The notes: generated from the letters alone by a model not told the origin. Numbered from the stretch's first letter, positions 1 to 9,068 are shown. The stretch is DNA of 64,000 nt from Corallococcus soli (GCF_014930455.1 NZ_JAAIYO010000006.1:372001-436000); one strand, 5' to 3'. Numbers and translations are program-made.

Positions 1-158
1 CCGCCAACGGGCGGACGGGCGCGGATCCGCAGTACGGCCTGGAAGTCACCCTCCGGCGCTAGCGGACGCGGGCCGTCGGGCCCGACCGTGTCCGTGTGTC
101 GTGCGCCGGCCCGCGCACGCCGCGCCCACACCCGAGCCCCTGACGGTCGTCCCGTTCC

Positions 159-419
159 ATGCCCCGTTCGTTCCTCCTGCACGTCGTGCTGTCGAGCACC
201 GCCATGTCCGCGGTCCTGATGGCGGGCTGCGACCCGCTCTGCGTCACCGGCCTGTCCCCGCCGGACAAGGGCCATGCGTACACGGACGACGCGGGCGTCT
301 GTGTCGTCGTCGTGGAGGCGCCCGACGGCCACGACGCGGGCCTCGCGGCCGACGGTGGAGAAGACGCGGGCCCTGAAGACGCGGGCACAAAGGACGCGGG
401 GGTCACGGACCCACCGTAG
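159..419 (+). CDS. small Asp/Gly-rich lipoprotein
   Basis: An 86-residue protein with a hydrophobic N-terminal segment (about residues 5-22) ending in a lipobox-like LMAGC with the cysteine at position 24, so it is probably exported and lipidated. The mature part is only about 60 residues and is dominated by acidic and small residues, with several DAG tripeptides near the C-terminus. No enzymatic motif is visible and I do not recognise the family. There is no strong ribosome binding site before this ATG; a downstream in-frame ATG near 204 would destroy the signal peptide, so the longer start is preferred. It precedes a DUF6311-type membrane protein by about 80 bp on the same strand. Function unknown. 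Confidence 0.5.
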   Translation: MPRSFLLHVVLSSTAMSAVLMAGCDPLCVTGLSPPDKGHAYTDDAGVCVVVVEAPDGHDAGLAADGGEDAGPEDAGTKDAGVTDPP

Positions 420-501
420 TCCCCGTGCGAGGAGGCGGTGGTTGCGGGGTGCGGAAGCCGGCGCCTACAGTCGCCGCCCCTCCCAAGAGACTCCACCGCC
501 C

Positions 502-2196
502 ATGTCGTCGAACCCCAGCGCACCCGCCGCCGTCCCCGCCTCGTCCCGCCGCGCCCTCCTGGTGGCGCGCGCGCTGGCGGTGCTGGGGGGACTGGGCTGG
601 TTCCTGTGGCTGGGAGGCGGGCCGGTGCTGCCGCCCACGAACATCGACTGGATGATGCGCGAGGACTGGGCCGCGCACATCTTCGGCTGGCTCTTCTTCC
701 GCAACGCGGACTGGCAACTGCCGCTGGGCGCGGCGCCCAACCACTTCTTCCCCTACGGCACGTCGGTGGCGCTCACCGACGGAAACCCCTGGGCGGCCGT
801 GCTGCTCAGGCCCTTCAGCGCGCTGCTGCCGGCGGACTTCCAGTACACCGGGCCGTGGCTGGGCCTGTGCTACGCGCTGATGGGGTACTTCGGCGCGAGG
901 CTGGTGGAGACGGTGTCGCCGCGCGCGGTGCCCGTGGCGCTGGGCGGCGCGCTGCTGGCGCTGTCGCCGGTGATGGCGGCGCGCTTCGGCCACCCCACGC
1001 TGTGCGCGCACTGGCTGCTGGTGGCCCTGCTGTGGCTCAACCTGCGCGACCTGCCGGACGCGCGCACCGCGACGTGGAGCCTGGGCCTCGCGGCGCTCTT
1101 CAACGCCATCGCCTCCGGCACCCATCCGTACTGGGTGGCCATGCTGGTGCCGCTGACGCTGGCGCTGGGCGTGCGCATCGTCTGGAGCCGGAGGCTGGGC
1201 CTCCCGCGCGTCGCGGCCGCCGTCGCGGGCATCATCGGGTTGGACGTGCTGCTGTTCGCCGTCTTCGGCTACTTCGGCGGGCAGGGCCTGGGCGCGGAGG
1301 GCTTCGGGGACTTCTCCTCGGACCTGGCCACGCTGGTGAACCCGATGGGGTGGTCGCGCCTGCTGCCGGACCTGCCCGCGAACCCCCGGCAGGCCGAGGG
1401 CTTCGGCTACCTGGGCGCGGGCGCGCTGCTGCTCTGCGCGCTGGCGGTGGTGAGCGTCCTTCCGCGCCTGCGCGAAGCGCGCACGCTGGACTGGCGCCGG
1501 GTGCTGCCCGCGGTGGTCGTGGTGGTGCTGATGGCCGTGTATGCGCTGTCCTCGCGCGTGACGTGGCTGGGCCAGCCGGTGGCGGACCTGGGCCCGCTGT
1601 ACGCGCCGCTGACGAAGGCGACGAACGCGTTCCGCGCCTCCGGCCGCTTCATCTGGCCGTTGAGCTACCTGTTCGTGGTGGGCGCGGTGCTGCTGGTGGT
1701 GCGCCTGTGGCGCCAGGTCCCGGGCGTGGCCGTGGCCGCGCTGGCGGTGGCGCTGGCGGTGCAGGCGTACGACGTCCGCGAGGACAAGAGCGCGCTCTTC
1801 AAGCCCGTGCGCTTCCAGCGCCTGCAGTCCCCTGAGTGGGCCGCGCTCCAGGGCCCCTACCAGCACCTGGCCCTCTTCCCGCCGCATGCGCAGTGGGTGT
1901 GCCGCTACGACGAGCCGCTGGTGAACGCGCTGGCGTATCAGGCGTACCGGCTGAAGCTCACCTTCAACAGTGGCTACGCGTCACGCACGCCGCAGGCGCT
2001 GGAGGCCGAGTGCCACGCGCGGCTGCCCCGCGACGGCCTGGACGCGAGCACCGCGTACGTGGTGCTGCCCGAACACCTGCGGCCGTTCCTGGACGCGGGC
2101 GCGAGGTGCGGGAGGGTGGAGGGCCTCGCCGTGTGCGTGGTGGCCGGCAACACGGACGCCTTCGCGCAGGGGCTCGCACGTCACCCCCTCCGCTGA
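502..2196 (+). CDS. DUF6311-like polytopic membrane protein
   Basis: A 564-residue membrane protein. The N-terminus has one hydrophobic segment (about residues 17-36) followed by a conserved-looking block with W-A-A-H-I-F-G-W-L-F-F and F-F-P-Y-G-T near residues 52-90. About ten further transmembrane segments follow, and a soluble C-terminal domain of about 120 residues contains several cysteines (after residue 440). This architecture and the early motif match the DUF6311 group, which resembles GT-C-fold glycosyltransferases or O-antigen-type membrane enzymes. That resemblance is family knowledge and the substrate is unknown. The open frame extends upstream to 274, but that part has shadow-like composition, so the ATG at 502 was chosen. 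No operon partner is evident. Confidence 0.75.
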   Translation: MSSNPSAPAAVPASSRRALLVARALAVLGGLGWFLWLGGGPVLPPTNIDWMMREDWAAHIFGWLFFRNADWQLPLGAAPNHFFPYGTSVALTDGNPWAAVLLRPFSALLPADFQYTGPWLGLCYALMGYFGARLVETVSPRAVPVALGGALLALSPVMAARFGHPTLCAHWLLVALLWLNLRDLPDARTATWSLGLAALFNAIASGTHPYWVAMLVPLTLALGVRIVWSRRLGLPRVAAAVAGIIGLDVLLFAVFGYFGGQGLGAEGFGDFSSDLATLVNPMGWSRLLPDLPANPRQAEGFGYLGAGALLLCALAVVSVLPRLREARTLDWRRVLPAVVVVVLMAVYALSSRVTWLGQPVADLGPLYAPLTKATNAFRASGRFIWPLSYLFVVGAVLLVVRLWRQVPGVAVAALAVALAVQAYDVREDKSALFKPVRFQRLQSPEWAALQGPYQHLALFPPHAQWVCRYDEPLVNALAYQAYRLKLTFNSGYASRTPQALEAECHARLPRDGLDASTAYVVLPEHLRPFLDAGARCGRVEGLAVCVVAGNTDAFAQGLARHPLR

Positions 2197-2207
2197 CGCG
2201 AAGCCGC

Positions 2208-2225
2208 ACTGAAAATCCTTTCAGT
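2208..2225 (+). terminator. hairpin just after the DUF6311-like gene
   Basis: A perfect 7-bp inverted repeat (ACTGAAA / TTTCAGT) with a 4-nt loop starts 12 bp after the stop codon of the preceding gene. No T-run follows, so it is at best a weak or processing-type 3' end. Confidence 0.3.
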
Positions 2226-2297
2226 CGCCGCTCCGCGCGGGATATTACCTTTCAGGTAGCCCGAAGGGATTCGGGCCCGCCTTGAAGGGAGCGAACG

Positions 2298-3065
2298 ATG
2301 CCCGCGGTGACGAAGCACGAGTCCGGGACGGTGTGCTGGGTGGACCTGATGGCCTGGGACCTGGAGAAGGCCAAGACCTTCTATGGGGAGCTGTTCGGCT
2401 GGACGTTCGAGACGGGCCCGCAGGAGACGAACTACTACACGATGGCCCGGTCCCAGGGCCGCGAGGTGGCGGCGCTGATGCCCCGCGCAAAGGACGCTCC
2501 GTTCCCGCCGGTGTGGAACTTCTACTTCAGCGTGGAGAGCGTGGACCGCGCGATGGCCCGCGTGAAGGAGCTGGGCGGCCGGGAGCTGCTGCCCCCCATG
2601 GACGTCATGGACTCCGGGCGCATGGCCTTCTGTCAGGACTCCACCGGGGTGCCGTTCGGGCTCTGGCAGCCGAACCAGTTCCAGGGGGCCGGGGTGATCA
2701 ACGAGCCCGGCTCCATGGCGTGGCACGAGGTGAACACGCGGGAGGGAGAGAAGGCGCTCGACTTCTACAAGGGCCTCTTCGGCTTCACGGCGGAGAAGAT
2801 GCCGGCCGAGGAGATGGACTACTGGGTCATGAGGAAGGACGGGAAGGAGGTGGGCGGCCTGATGAAGATGGGCGCGAGCACCCCGGCCGACCTTCCGCCC
2901 CACTGCACGACCACCTTCGCCGTGGCGGACACCGACGCCTCCGCGGCGACCGTCACCCGGCTGGGCGGCAAGGTGCTCATCCCGCCGTTTGACTCGCCCT
3001 ACGGCCGCATCAGCATCGTGGCCGACCCCGGCGGCGCGAGCTTCGGCATCATCAAGCTGTCCTAG
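2298..3065 (+). CDS. VOC-family protein with two glyoxalase-like domains
   Basis: A 255-residue soluble protein made of two tandem vicinal-oxygen-chelate modules (about residues 10-125 and 135-255). Each module begins with a typical W-x-D/E-V/L stretch followed by K-x-F-Y-x-x-L-F-G (residues about 26-34 and 153-161). The second ends with the usual I-V-A-D-P-x-G-A-x-F-G-I near the C-terminus. This arrangement is common in glyoxalase/bleomycin-resistance/dioxygenase superfamily proteins, whose substrates range from methylglyoxal adducts to antibiotics; none can be assigned here. A purine-rich AAGGGAG lies about 7 bp before the ATG and supports this start. It stands alone between the DUF6311-like gene and the convergent ABC operon. 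Confidence 0.85.
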   Translation: MPAVTKHESGTVCWVDLMAWDLEKAKTFYGELFGWTFETGPQETNYYTMARSQGREVAALMPRAKDAPFPPVWNFYFSVESVDRAMARVKELGGRELLPPMDVMDSGRMAFCQDSTGVPFGLWQPNQFQGAGVINEPGSMAWHEVNTREGEKALDFYKGLFGFTAEKMPAEEMDYWVMRKDGKEVGGLMKMGASTPADLPPHCTTTFAVADTDASAATVTRLGGKVLIPPFDSPYGRISIVADPGGASFGIIKLS

Positions 3066-3170
3066 GAGACGGCGCCCCCCAGGCCGAGCTGCCAGCCCAT
3101 GAAGGCCAGGCAGAGCAGGAGCAGCACCAACGGTCCAGCCGGCGCGCGATGCGAGCCCTGGACCCCAGGG

Positions 3171-3938
3171 CTACCGCCGCTCCAGCCAGCGCAGGGAGAA
3201 GACCTCCTGGGGGGAGTCGATGCCGAACTCCAGCTCCTTGAACTCGACCCGGGTGACCGACCCCTGCTTCACGTGGTCCCGCACGCTCATCCGCGTGGGG
3301 AAGCGGCGCCCGTCGGCGAAGGTCTTCACGTCGGACATGGTCCAGGTCTTCAGCAGCATCCCGGACAGCGCGTACAGGTCCTGCTTCAGCGGGACGAAGG
3401 TCTCCTTGTCGATGCAGCTGACCCGGCGCGGGTAGGTGACCGCGGGGTCCTTCGCCTTCAGCTCCAGCGTCCAGCACGGGCGATTGTCGTGGGTGCCCTC
3501 CCCCAGCACCTTCGCTGCGTAGCGCTTGCGCAGCTCGCGCGCGGCCATCAGGTCCTCGTAGGACACGTCCGAGCCCATCATCCCCTCGCGCAGCATGTGG
3601 CCGGAGATCTTCTGCACCCGGTCCGCGCCGGGCAGGTAGAGCCACAGCTCGTTGCCCAGTTTCAGCATCCGGGTGCCCTTGTCGCGCGCGGGCGCCACGT
3701 ACTCCATCGCGGAGTCCTCCTCTCCGCGGCCATGGCTGATCATCTCGTAGGTGCGCGTGCGCCGTCCCTCCACCGTCATCACCATCCGGGCCCGGCGCGC
3801 CTCGAAGGTGAGGTTCTTGTCCATCTGGTCGAGCAGCGCCTCCGCCGTGGGGGCGACCACCGCCCCCGGCTCCACCGGCTGCGCCGCCGCCACGCCCCCC
3901 AGACACATCCACACCACCACTGCCAGAAGCCGTCTCAT
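3171..3938 (-). CDS. LolA-like outer membrane lipoprotein-sorting protein
   Basis: A 255-residue periplasmic protein with a signal peptide cleaved near A-A-A-Q (about residue 20). The rest reads as a LolA/LolB-like half-barrel of the type annotated 'outer membrane lipoprotein-sorting protein': an early helix (LLDQMDKNL), then beta strands including M-V-M-T-V-E-G-R, L-W-L-Y-L-P, and a helix with M-x-G-S-D-V-S-Y-E-D-L-M. Members of this family carry a lipid or acylated protein across the periplasm. It is the last gene of a five-gene transport cassette led by a TetR repressor and starts 3 bp after the second permease, so it most likely serves that ABC transporter. The cargo is unknown. Confidence 0.8.
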   Translation of the reverse strand: MRRLLAVVVWMCLGGVAAAQPVEPGAVVAPTAEALLDQMDKNLTFEARRARMVMTVEGRRTRTYEMISHGRGEEDSAMEYVAPARDKGTRMLKLGNELWLYLPGADRVQKISGHMLREGMMGSDVSYEDLMAARELRKRYAAKVLGEGTHDNRPCWTLELKAKDPAVTYPRRVSCIDKETFVPLKQDLYALSGMLLKTWTMSDVKTFADGRRFPTRMSVRDHVKQGSVTRVEFKELEFGIDSPQEVFSLRWLERR

Positions 3939-3941
3939 CGC

Positions 3942-5174
3942 CTACCTCCCAGAACGCATGGCCGCCACCGGTGGAATGCTCGCGGCGCGAAGCGCGGGCA
4001 GGATGCTGCCGAGCACCGCCATCACCCACCCGAGCCCGAACGCCATCCCGACGGTCTCCAGGGTGAGCTCCCCGTGAAGCGTCTCCGACAGGGGCAGGGC
4101 CAGGTTGTCCACCGCCTGCGCCCCGATGCGGATGCCGTAGCGCTCCAGCATCCATGCGGGCCCCAGGCCCAGCGCGATGCCCAGCAGCCCCCCCGCCCCG
4201 GACACCATCAGGGCCTCGCCGACGAACAGCCCCACCGCGCCCAGGCGTGACAGGCCCAGGGCCCGCAGCACGCCAATCTCGTGCATGCGTTCAAGCACCG
4301 ACATCATCAGGGTGTTCCAGATGCCCAGCGCGGTGAGGAACACGAAGAGGAACACCACCACCCCCTCCACCCCCTTCACCGAGGCCAGGGTGGACTTCAG
4401 CGGCTCGCGCTCGGACCAGGCCCGCACCGCCAGCCCCTGGAGCTGCGGCACGCGCCGCAGCCGGGCCGCCACGTCAGGGGCGCCGTGGAGGTCGTCGGTG
4501 AAGACCAGCAGCTCCACCGCTTCATCCGGCATGTCCACCAGCCACTGGACCCTCTCCAGCGGGGCCAGCACCTGCTGTTCGAGGCCGCCCCCGTGCACCA
4601 CGCCCACCAGCCGTCCCTGGAGGGAGGACAGGGAGCCGTCCTGCGTGGTCCCGAGCAGCACCAGCGCGTCTCCGACCTTCGCGCCCAGCCGCTCCACCAC
4701 CCTGGCGCCGACGACGAGCTCGTCCGGCGCGCCGGTGAACCACGTCCCCGCGACCAGCTTCTGGTCCGCGCCAAGCCGCTCCCGGAAGTAGCGCTCGTGC
4801 GCGCCCATCACCCGGGCGAAGACGTCGCCAATCTCCTCGCCCGCGCTGAGGGTGACCCCCGCGGTGATGCGGGGCTCCACCGCGCGCACCCCGGGCTGCC
4901 GGCGCAGCAGCCGCGTGAGCGCCCCGGTGTCGGTGAGGTGCTCGTGCAGCGGCATCAGCTCCTCGCGCTCCTCGAAGTCCGGGTCGACGACGCGCACGTG
5001 CCCGCCCAGGGCGCTGGCGGCGAGCAGCATTGAACCGAACGCGCCGCGGATCCACGTGAGCGCCACCAGCAGCAGCGCCACGCTCAACGCGACCATGCCC
5101 AGGGTGAGCAGGGTGCGGGTGCGGCTGCGCAGGGTGTTGCGCGCCGCCAGCCTCAGCTGCATGCCGGGCGTCAT
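3942..5174 (-). CDS. ABC transporter permease (FtsX/LolCE/MacB type), second of pair
   Basis: A 410-residue inner-membrane permease. One transmembrane helix lies at about residues 21-43, followed by a periplasmic domain of about 220 residues and three C-terminal helices (about 270-295, 320-350, 370-400), which is the FtsX/MacB_PCD layout. The sequence E-x-M-H-E-I-G-V-L-R-A-L-G before the third helix is the typical coupling helix that contacts the ATPase. The start ATG overlaps the stop of the upstream permease by 4 bp (ATGA), implying translational coupling; the open frame upstream of it is antisense-like and was excluded. With the first permease it should form the heterodimeric core of the exporter. 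Confidence 0.85.
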   Translation of the reverse strand: MTPGMQLRLAARNTLRSRTRTLLTLGMVALSVALLLVALTWIRGAFGSMLLAASALGGHVRVVDPDFEEREELMPLHEHLTDTGALTRLLRRQPGVRAVEPRITAGVTLSAGEEIGDVFARVMGAHERYFRERLGADQKLVAGTWFTGAPDELVVGARVVERLGAKVGDALVLLGTTQDGSLSSLQGRLVGVVHGGGLEQQVLAPLERVQWLVDMPDEAVELLVFTDDLHGAPDVAARLRRVPQLQGLAVRAWSEREPLKSTLASVKGVEGVVVFLFVFLTALGIWNTLMMSVLERMHEIGVLRALGLSRLGAVGLFVGEALMVSGAGGLLGIALGLGPAWMLERYGIRIGAQAVDNLALPLSETLHGELTLETVGMAFGLGWVMAVLGSILPALRAASIPPVAAMRSGR

Positions 5175-6394
5175 GCGGCCCTCACGGCATCCGCGGGAGC
5201 GCGGCGCGAGGCGACCCGGGCCGGATGGAGGGAGGCGAGCACCGCGACGGCGATGCCCATCCCCACGGCCGCGAGCACCACCGTCAGGTCGAAGCGGGTG
5301 TGGATCCACGCGGAGATGGGGAGGCTGGAGCCCTGCTTCTCGAAGGTGGCGCTGAAGTCGAGCGGGTGCTTCGCCCACCACGCGACGGCGCCCCCGCCGA
5401 GGAGCGCGCCCAGCAGGCTGCCCAGGCCTCCCACCACCGCGCCCTCCACCAGGAACAGCCGCGCCACGGCGCCTTCACTCATGCCCATCGCGCGGAGCGT
5501 GCCCACTTCGCGCACCCGCTCGTGCGCCGCCATCAGCAGGGTGTTGGCGATGCCGAAGCCCGCCAGGGCCAGGAGGATGAACACCACCAGGTCCAGCGCC
5601 TTGCGGCGGACCGCCTGGAGCTGGAGGAGCTCCGCCGTCTCCTGCCGCCAGGTGGCCACCCCGGCCTGGGCGCCCAGCAGGGCCTGGAGCCGTGCCGCGA
5701 ACGCCGGAGCGTCGTCCCGGTCCCGCAGGGTGATGGCGACGTGGCTGGGCAGGTCGGTGGCGACCAGCTCGCGCGCGAGCTGGCGCGGGACGAAGACGCC
5801 CAGCGCGTCCAGGGCGGGGTTGCTCGTGCCCACCCGGCCGGAGACGGTGACCTCCAGCGCGTTCAGCGCGCCCTCATGGGTGCGCGCCTGGAGGATCATC
5901 CGGTCCCCCGGCTGGAGCCGCAGCAGTCGCGCCACGCGGAAGCTCACGGCGACCTCGGCGGCCCCTGGACGCGGCAGGGCCCCGTCCACGCGCCACAGGT
6001 CGCGCGGGAAGACCCGCGCATCGCCCTCCGGGTCATAGCCAATCCCCATGACGCGAAGGGAGTCCATGCCCGCCACGGCGGTGGGCGCGAACAGCAGCCG
6101 CCCGGTCCAGGCGACCGCTTCGGCTTCGATGAGCGCGCGAGCGTCCTCCGGCAGGCGCACCAGCACGTCCACGGGGTGCTGACCCGGCTGGGTGGGGTAG
6201 TCCGGGGGGCGGACGAGGACATGGCCCACGGTGCCCTGGATGGCGGTGGCGAGGATGTTCTCCTCGACGCCTCCCACGAAGCCCTCGCCGAGGATGAACA
6301 CGCCAATCCCCGCGACGATGGCGATGGAGGTCAACGCCGTGCGGCGCGGGTTGCGCCAGAGGTTGCGCAGCGCCAGCCTGACCAGGGTGCTCAT
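5171..6394 (-). CDS. ABC transporter permease (FtsX/LolCE/MacB type), first of pair
   Basis: A 407-residue permease with the same layout as its neighbour: an N-terminal motif L-A-L-R-N-L-W-R-N-P-R-R-T, one helix (about residues 20-38), a large periplasmic domain and three C-terminal helices. The coupling sequence H-E-R-V-R-E-V-G-T-L-R-A-M-G sits near residue 305. Family members (LolC/LolE, MacB) extract lipids, lipoproteins or peptides from the outer leaflet by a mechanotransmission mechanism. The gene overlaps the ATPase gene by 4 bp upstream and the second permease by 4 bp downstream. The two permeases differ in sequence, so the transporter is predicted to be a heterodimer rather than MacB-like. 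Confidence 0.85.
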   Translation of the reverse strand: MSTLVRLALRNLWRNPRRTALTSIAIVAGIGVFILGEGFVGGVEENILATAIQGTVGHVLVRPPDYPTQPGQHPVDVLVRLPEDARALIEAEAVAWTGRLLFAPTAVAGMDSLRVMGIGYDPEGDARVFPRDLWRVDGALPRPGAAEVAVSFRVARLLRLQPGDRMILQARTHEGALNALEVTVSGRVGTSNPALDALGVFVPRQLARELVATDLPSHVAITLRDRDDAPAFAARLQALLGAQAGVATWRQETAELLQLQAVRRKALDLVVFILLALAGFGIANTLLMAAHERVREVGTLRAMGMSEGAVARLFLVEGAVVGGLGSLLGALLGGGAVAWWAKHPLDFSATFEKQGSSLPISAWIHTRFDLTVVLAAVGMGIAVAVLASLHPARVASRRAPADAVRAA

Positions 6395-7110
6395 CGCGCG
6401 TGCTCCCGGCCGACGGCGGCGACGGCCCGCGGGCCCGCCTCGTCGCTGACGAGGCGGCCATCGCGCAGGGTGATGACCCGGGTGGCATGGGCGATGACCC
6501 TCGGGTCATGCGAGGAGAAGAGGAAGGTGATGCCCAGCTCGCTGTTGAGCCGCCGCATCGTCGCCAGCACCTGCTCGCCATTGACCGAGTCGAGGTTGGC
6601 GGTGGGCTCGTCGGCGATGACGAGCAGCGGCTTCTTCACCAGCGCGCGGGCAATGGCCACGCGCTGCTGCTGGCCCCCGGACAGCTCGTTGGGGCGCCGG
6701 TGCCGCAGCTCCTTCAATCCGACCTGCTCCAGCATGGCGGCGGCCGCGTCGCGCCGGCTTCCCTGGCGCCAGGCCAGCTCCAGCGCGAGCTCCACGTTCT
6801 CCTGGGCCGACAGCACGGGAATCAGGTTGAAGGACTGGAAGATGAAGCCAATCTTGTCCGCCCGCAGCCGCGACAGGGCGTGGGAGGAGAGCCGCCGCGT
6901 GCTCTGTCCGTCGATGCGCAGCTCCCCTCCGGTCGGCGCGTCCAGACAGCCAATCTGGTTGAGCAGCGTCGTCTTGCCGGAGCCCGACGGGCCCTGGAAC
7001 ACGGTGAACTCGCCAGGCTCGATGGTGAGCGACACGCCGCACAGCGCCTCCACGCGCGTCGGCCCCGTGCCGTATGTCCTGGTGACCTCATGAACCTCGC
7101 AGATGGGCAT
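6391..7110 (-). CDS. ABC transporter ATPase (LolD/MacB-type)
   Basis: A 239-residue nucleotide-binding subunit with all hallmarks: Walker A GPSGSGKT (about residues 41-48), Q-loop F-Q-S-F-N-L-I-P, signature LSGGQQQR, Walker B L-L-V-I-A-D-E-P and a switch histidine in S-S-H-D. The F-N-L-I-P after the Q-loop and the overall length place it in the LolD/MacB subfamily that pairs with FtsX-type permeases. The ATG at 7110 was chosen because the sequence before it is out of family. It lies 10 bp after the barrel gene and overlaps the first permease, so it is the motor of the same export cassette. Confidence 0.9.
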   Translation of the reverse strand: MPICEVHEVTRTYGTGPTRVEALCGVSLTIEPGEFTVFQGPSGSGKTTLLNQIGCLDAPTGGELRIDGQSTRRLSSHALSRLRADKIGFIFQSFNLIPVLSAQENVELALELAWRQGSRRDAAAAMLEQVGLKELRHRRPNELSGGQQQRVAIARALVKKPLLVIADEPTANLDSVNGEQVLATMRRLNSELGITFLFSSHDPRVIAHATRVITLRDGRLVSDEAGPRAVAAVGREHAR

Positions 7111-7120
7111 GACCGCCTCC

Positions 7121-8380
7121 TCAGAAACTCGCGCGCGTCCAGAAGGTGAAGGTCGCGGTGGGAACCAGGCCGGCCAGGTCCACGCCGACAGTGCCGAGCG
7201 GCGGCCCGAGGTCCCGCTCGAAGCGGAGGTCCTCCGGCCGGGGGCGGAATTCGCCTCCGGCGCCCCACAGCGAGTACGGGAGCTGCGCGGACACGGAGGC
7301 ATCCAGCCAGTCGAGCACGTTGTAGCTGAGCGTCGGCACGGCGAAGCCGGAGCCATCGTTCAGATTCTGCAGGAGGAACACCGTCCCGCCCAGCTCCGGC
7401 AGCACGCCCAGCGACACGCCCACCAGCGCGTAGTCGCGCCCTCGGGTGAACGGCGCGAAGGGGTCCGCCTGGGGACCGGCGCCGGGCGGGGAGGTCGCGA
7501 ACAGCGCGGCCGCGCTGGCCTGGGAGGGGTCCCTGGCGCCCGCGCCGTTCCGGTAGTACTGCGCGTAGAGCGTGGCCTGTTCGAGCACGGCGAACGAGGC
7601 GTCAACCCCCACCGCCAGCTCCACGTGCGCGCGCCGCCCCGGGAAGTACGCGGCCTCCACCCACCAGCCGACCCCCAGCGTCCCACGCAGGTCCACCCCC
7701 ACGAGGCCCCGGTCCTCGCCCCGCCACGCCCCAACCAGCGCGAAGTCCGTGCCCGCGTGGTTGAGCCGCAGCCGGGCCGCGGCGCGCGGTTCGTCCAGGG
7801 CGTCGTTCAACGCCATCACGACGGAGACGTCGCTGCGCTCGCCCAGGGGGATGAGGGCCCGCGCGGCGTTCACGCCCCGGCGCGGACGCCATGGTTCGGC
7901 CAGGAGCACCTCCGGAAAGGGGTCCGTCGGGTTGAAGAACCGGGCGGAGCCCCAGTTGAGGGCCTGGCGCCCGACCCGCAGGTCCACCGCCCCGGCGTAG
8001 GCGTCCAGGTAGAGCCGGTCCACGTGCAGGTAGTCATCCGCGCGGTCGATGCGCAGCGCCTCGTTCGCGTACGCGGGGCCGCAGCACGCCCCCGAGTCCA
8101 CCAGCGTCCCCAGCCCCTGTTCACGCAACAGGCGCTCGAGCTCGCCTTGACTCCAGCGTCCCTGTGCGAGCCCGGCCTCGACCGTGGCCACCAGCAGCAC
8201 CCGCTCGGCGAGCGGCGTCTGGAGGGAGGGGCGGACGCGTTCGACGAACTGGAAGCGCTGGCCGTCCACACCGGCGAACAGCGAGCCCCGCAGCTCGGCG
8301 AAGCCCAGCCCCTCCTGGGCGGACGAGGTCGCGGGAACAAGCGCGAGGGCTCCCAGCAGGAGGAGCCAGCGCGGGCTCAC
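7121..8380 (-). CDS. putative outer membrane beta-barrel of the export cassette
   Basis: A 419-residue protein with a signal peptide ending at about S-S-A-Q (residues 19-22). The remainder alternates polar and hydrophobic residues in short strands ending in aromatic residues, as in outer-membrane barrels. The segment L-R-V-G-R-Q-A-L-N-W-G-S-A-R-F-F-N-P-T-D-P-F (around residues 135-155) resembles the early strands of DUF1302-type porins, which accompany lipid exporters with LolA-like partners. It does not end in phenylalanine preceded by a long barrel motif but does finish W-T-R-A-S-F, which fits an outer-membrane C-terminal signature. It overlaps tetR by 4 bp and precedes the ABC ATPase by 10 bp. 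Identification as the outer-membrane exit is inference. Confidence 0.6.
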   Translation of the reverse strand: MSPRWLLLLGALALVPATSSAQEGLGFAELRGSLFAGVDGQRFQFVERVRPSLQTPLAERVLLVATVEAGLAQGRWSQGELERLLREQGLGTLVDSGACCGPAYANEALRIDRADDYLHVDRLYLDAYAGAVDLRVGRQALNWGSARFFNPTDPFPEVLLAEPWRPRRGVNAARALIPLGERSDVSVVMALNDALDEPRAAARLRLNHAGTDFALVGAWRGEDRGLVGVDLRGTLGVGWWVEAAYFPGRRAHVELAVGVDASFAVLEQATLYAQYYRNGAGARDPSQASAAALFATSPPGAGPQADPFAPFTRGRDYALVGVSLGVLPELGGTVFLLQNLNDGSGFAVPTLSYNVLDWLDASVSAQLPYSLWGAGGEFRPRPEDLRFERDLGPPLGTVGVDLAGLVPTATFTFWTRASF

Positions 8381-9042
8381 GGCGCACCCACGCCATCCAC
8401 GAGGATCTTCGCGAGCTGGCGCGCGTACTGGGGCAGCTCCAGCCCGGTGCGCGACCGCGCCTCCAGCAGGTGGCCCATGGAATAGAGCAGGCCCTGGAAC
8501 GCGGCGACGCGCCCCTGCCGCTCCTCCGCGCCCAGCGCATCGAAGTGGCCCACCCCGGCGAGCAGCGCGGCCACGCCGTCCCCCTGCTGGGTCAGCATCT
8601 GCTCGCGCAGGTCCGCGGGCAGCTCCTCCAGGAACAGCAGGAGCTCGCGGTCCCCGGTGAGCAGCTTCAGCGTCAGCGGAGACACGGAGAGCGATTCCAG
8701 GATGAGCTCAAGGTAGCGGCGCACGCGCTCGGCCGGCGCGAGCGCTTCGCGGAACAGCGGCTGGAAGCGCTCCAGGAGCCGCTTCTTCTCCTCGATGAGG
8801 ACGTGGAAGCACAGCTCCGACTTGCTCTTGAAGTGGACGTAGACCGTCCCCTTCGCGAGTCCGGCCTCGCGCGCGATGTCCTCGATGCTGGTGTGGCGGT
8901 AGCCGCGCTGTTCGAACAGCGCGGCCGCCGCGCGCAGCAGCCTCGCGCGGGTGCGCTGCTTCGGATCCGCGGGGTCGCCGTCGGGCGCGCCGAAGGCGTT
9001 CAGCCGCGCGGTCACCTCATCGTATTTGAACCAACCCGCCAT
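8377..9042 (-). CDS. TetR/AcrR-family repressor
   Basis: A 221-residue regulator. The N-terminal helix-turn-helix (about residues 30-75) contains T-R-A-R-L-L-R-A-A-A-A-L-F-E-Q-R-G-Y, T-S-I-E-D-I-A-R-E-A-G-L and K-G-T-V-Y-V-H-F-K-S-K, the standard TetR signature. The C-terminal part is an all-helical ligand-binding and dimerisation domain. It is the first gene of the operon and shares a 4-bp overlap with the barrel gene. A TTG start three codons upstream is possible, but the ATG is preferred. A 24-bp imperfect palindrome overlaps its own predicted promoter, so it probably represses itself and the transport genes until a hydrophobic ligand binds. Confidence 0.9.
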   Translation of the reverse strand: MAGWFKYDEVTARLNAFGAPDGDPADPKQRTRARLLRAAAALFEQRGYRHTSIEDIAREAGLAKGTVYVHFKSKSELCFHVLIEEKKRLLERFQPLFREALAPAERVRRYLELILESLSVSPLTLKLLTGDRELLLFLEELPADLREQMLTQQGDGVAALLAGVGHFDALGAEERQGRVAAFQGLLYSMGHLLEARSRTGLELPQYARQLAKILVDGVGAP

Positions 9043-9044
9043 GA

Positions 9045-9068
9045 TGACCAAATACGTCTAAATGGTCA
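9045..9068. promoter_or_regulatory. predicted TetR operator (24-bp palindrome)
   Basis: An imperfect palindrome with 6-bp perfect outer arms TGACCA-N12-TGGTCA and additional inner pairs (TA/TA) lies immediately upstream of the tetR start. Its size and position, between the -35 and over the -10 hexamer, are typical for self-regulating TetR repressors. Confidence 0.6.

Noticed and set aside
1-158. Possible 5' end of a gene at the window edge.
   Set aside because: No reading frame with plausible composition continues from the edge on either strand.
403-1887. A 494-codon minus-strand frame opposite the DUF6311-like gene.
   Set aside because: Its composition (Arg, Gln, His, Ala only) is that of a codon-bias shadow, and the plus-strand gene has clear membrane topology.
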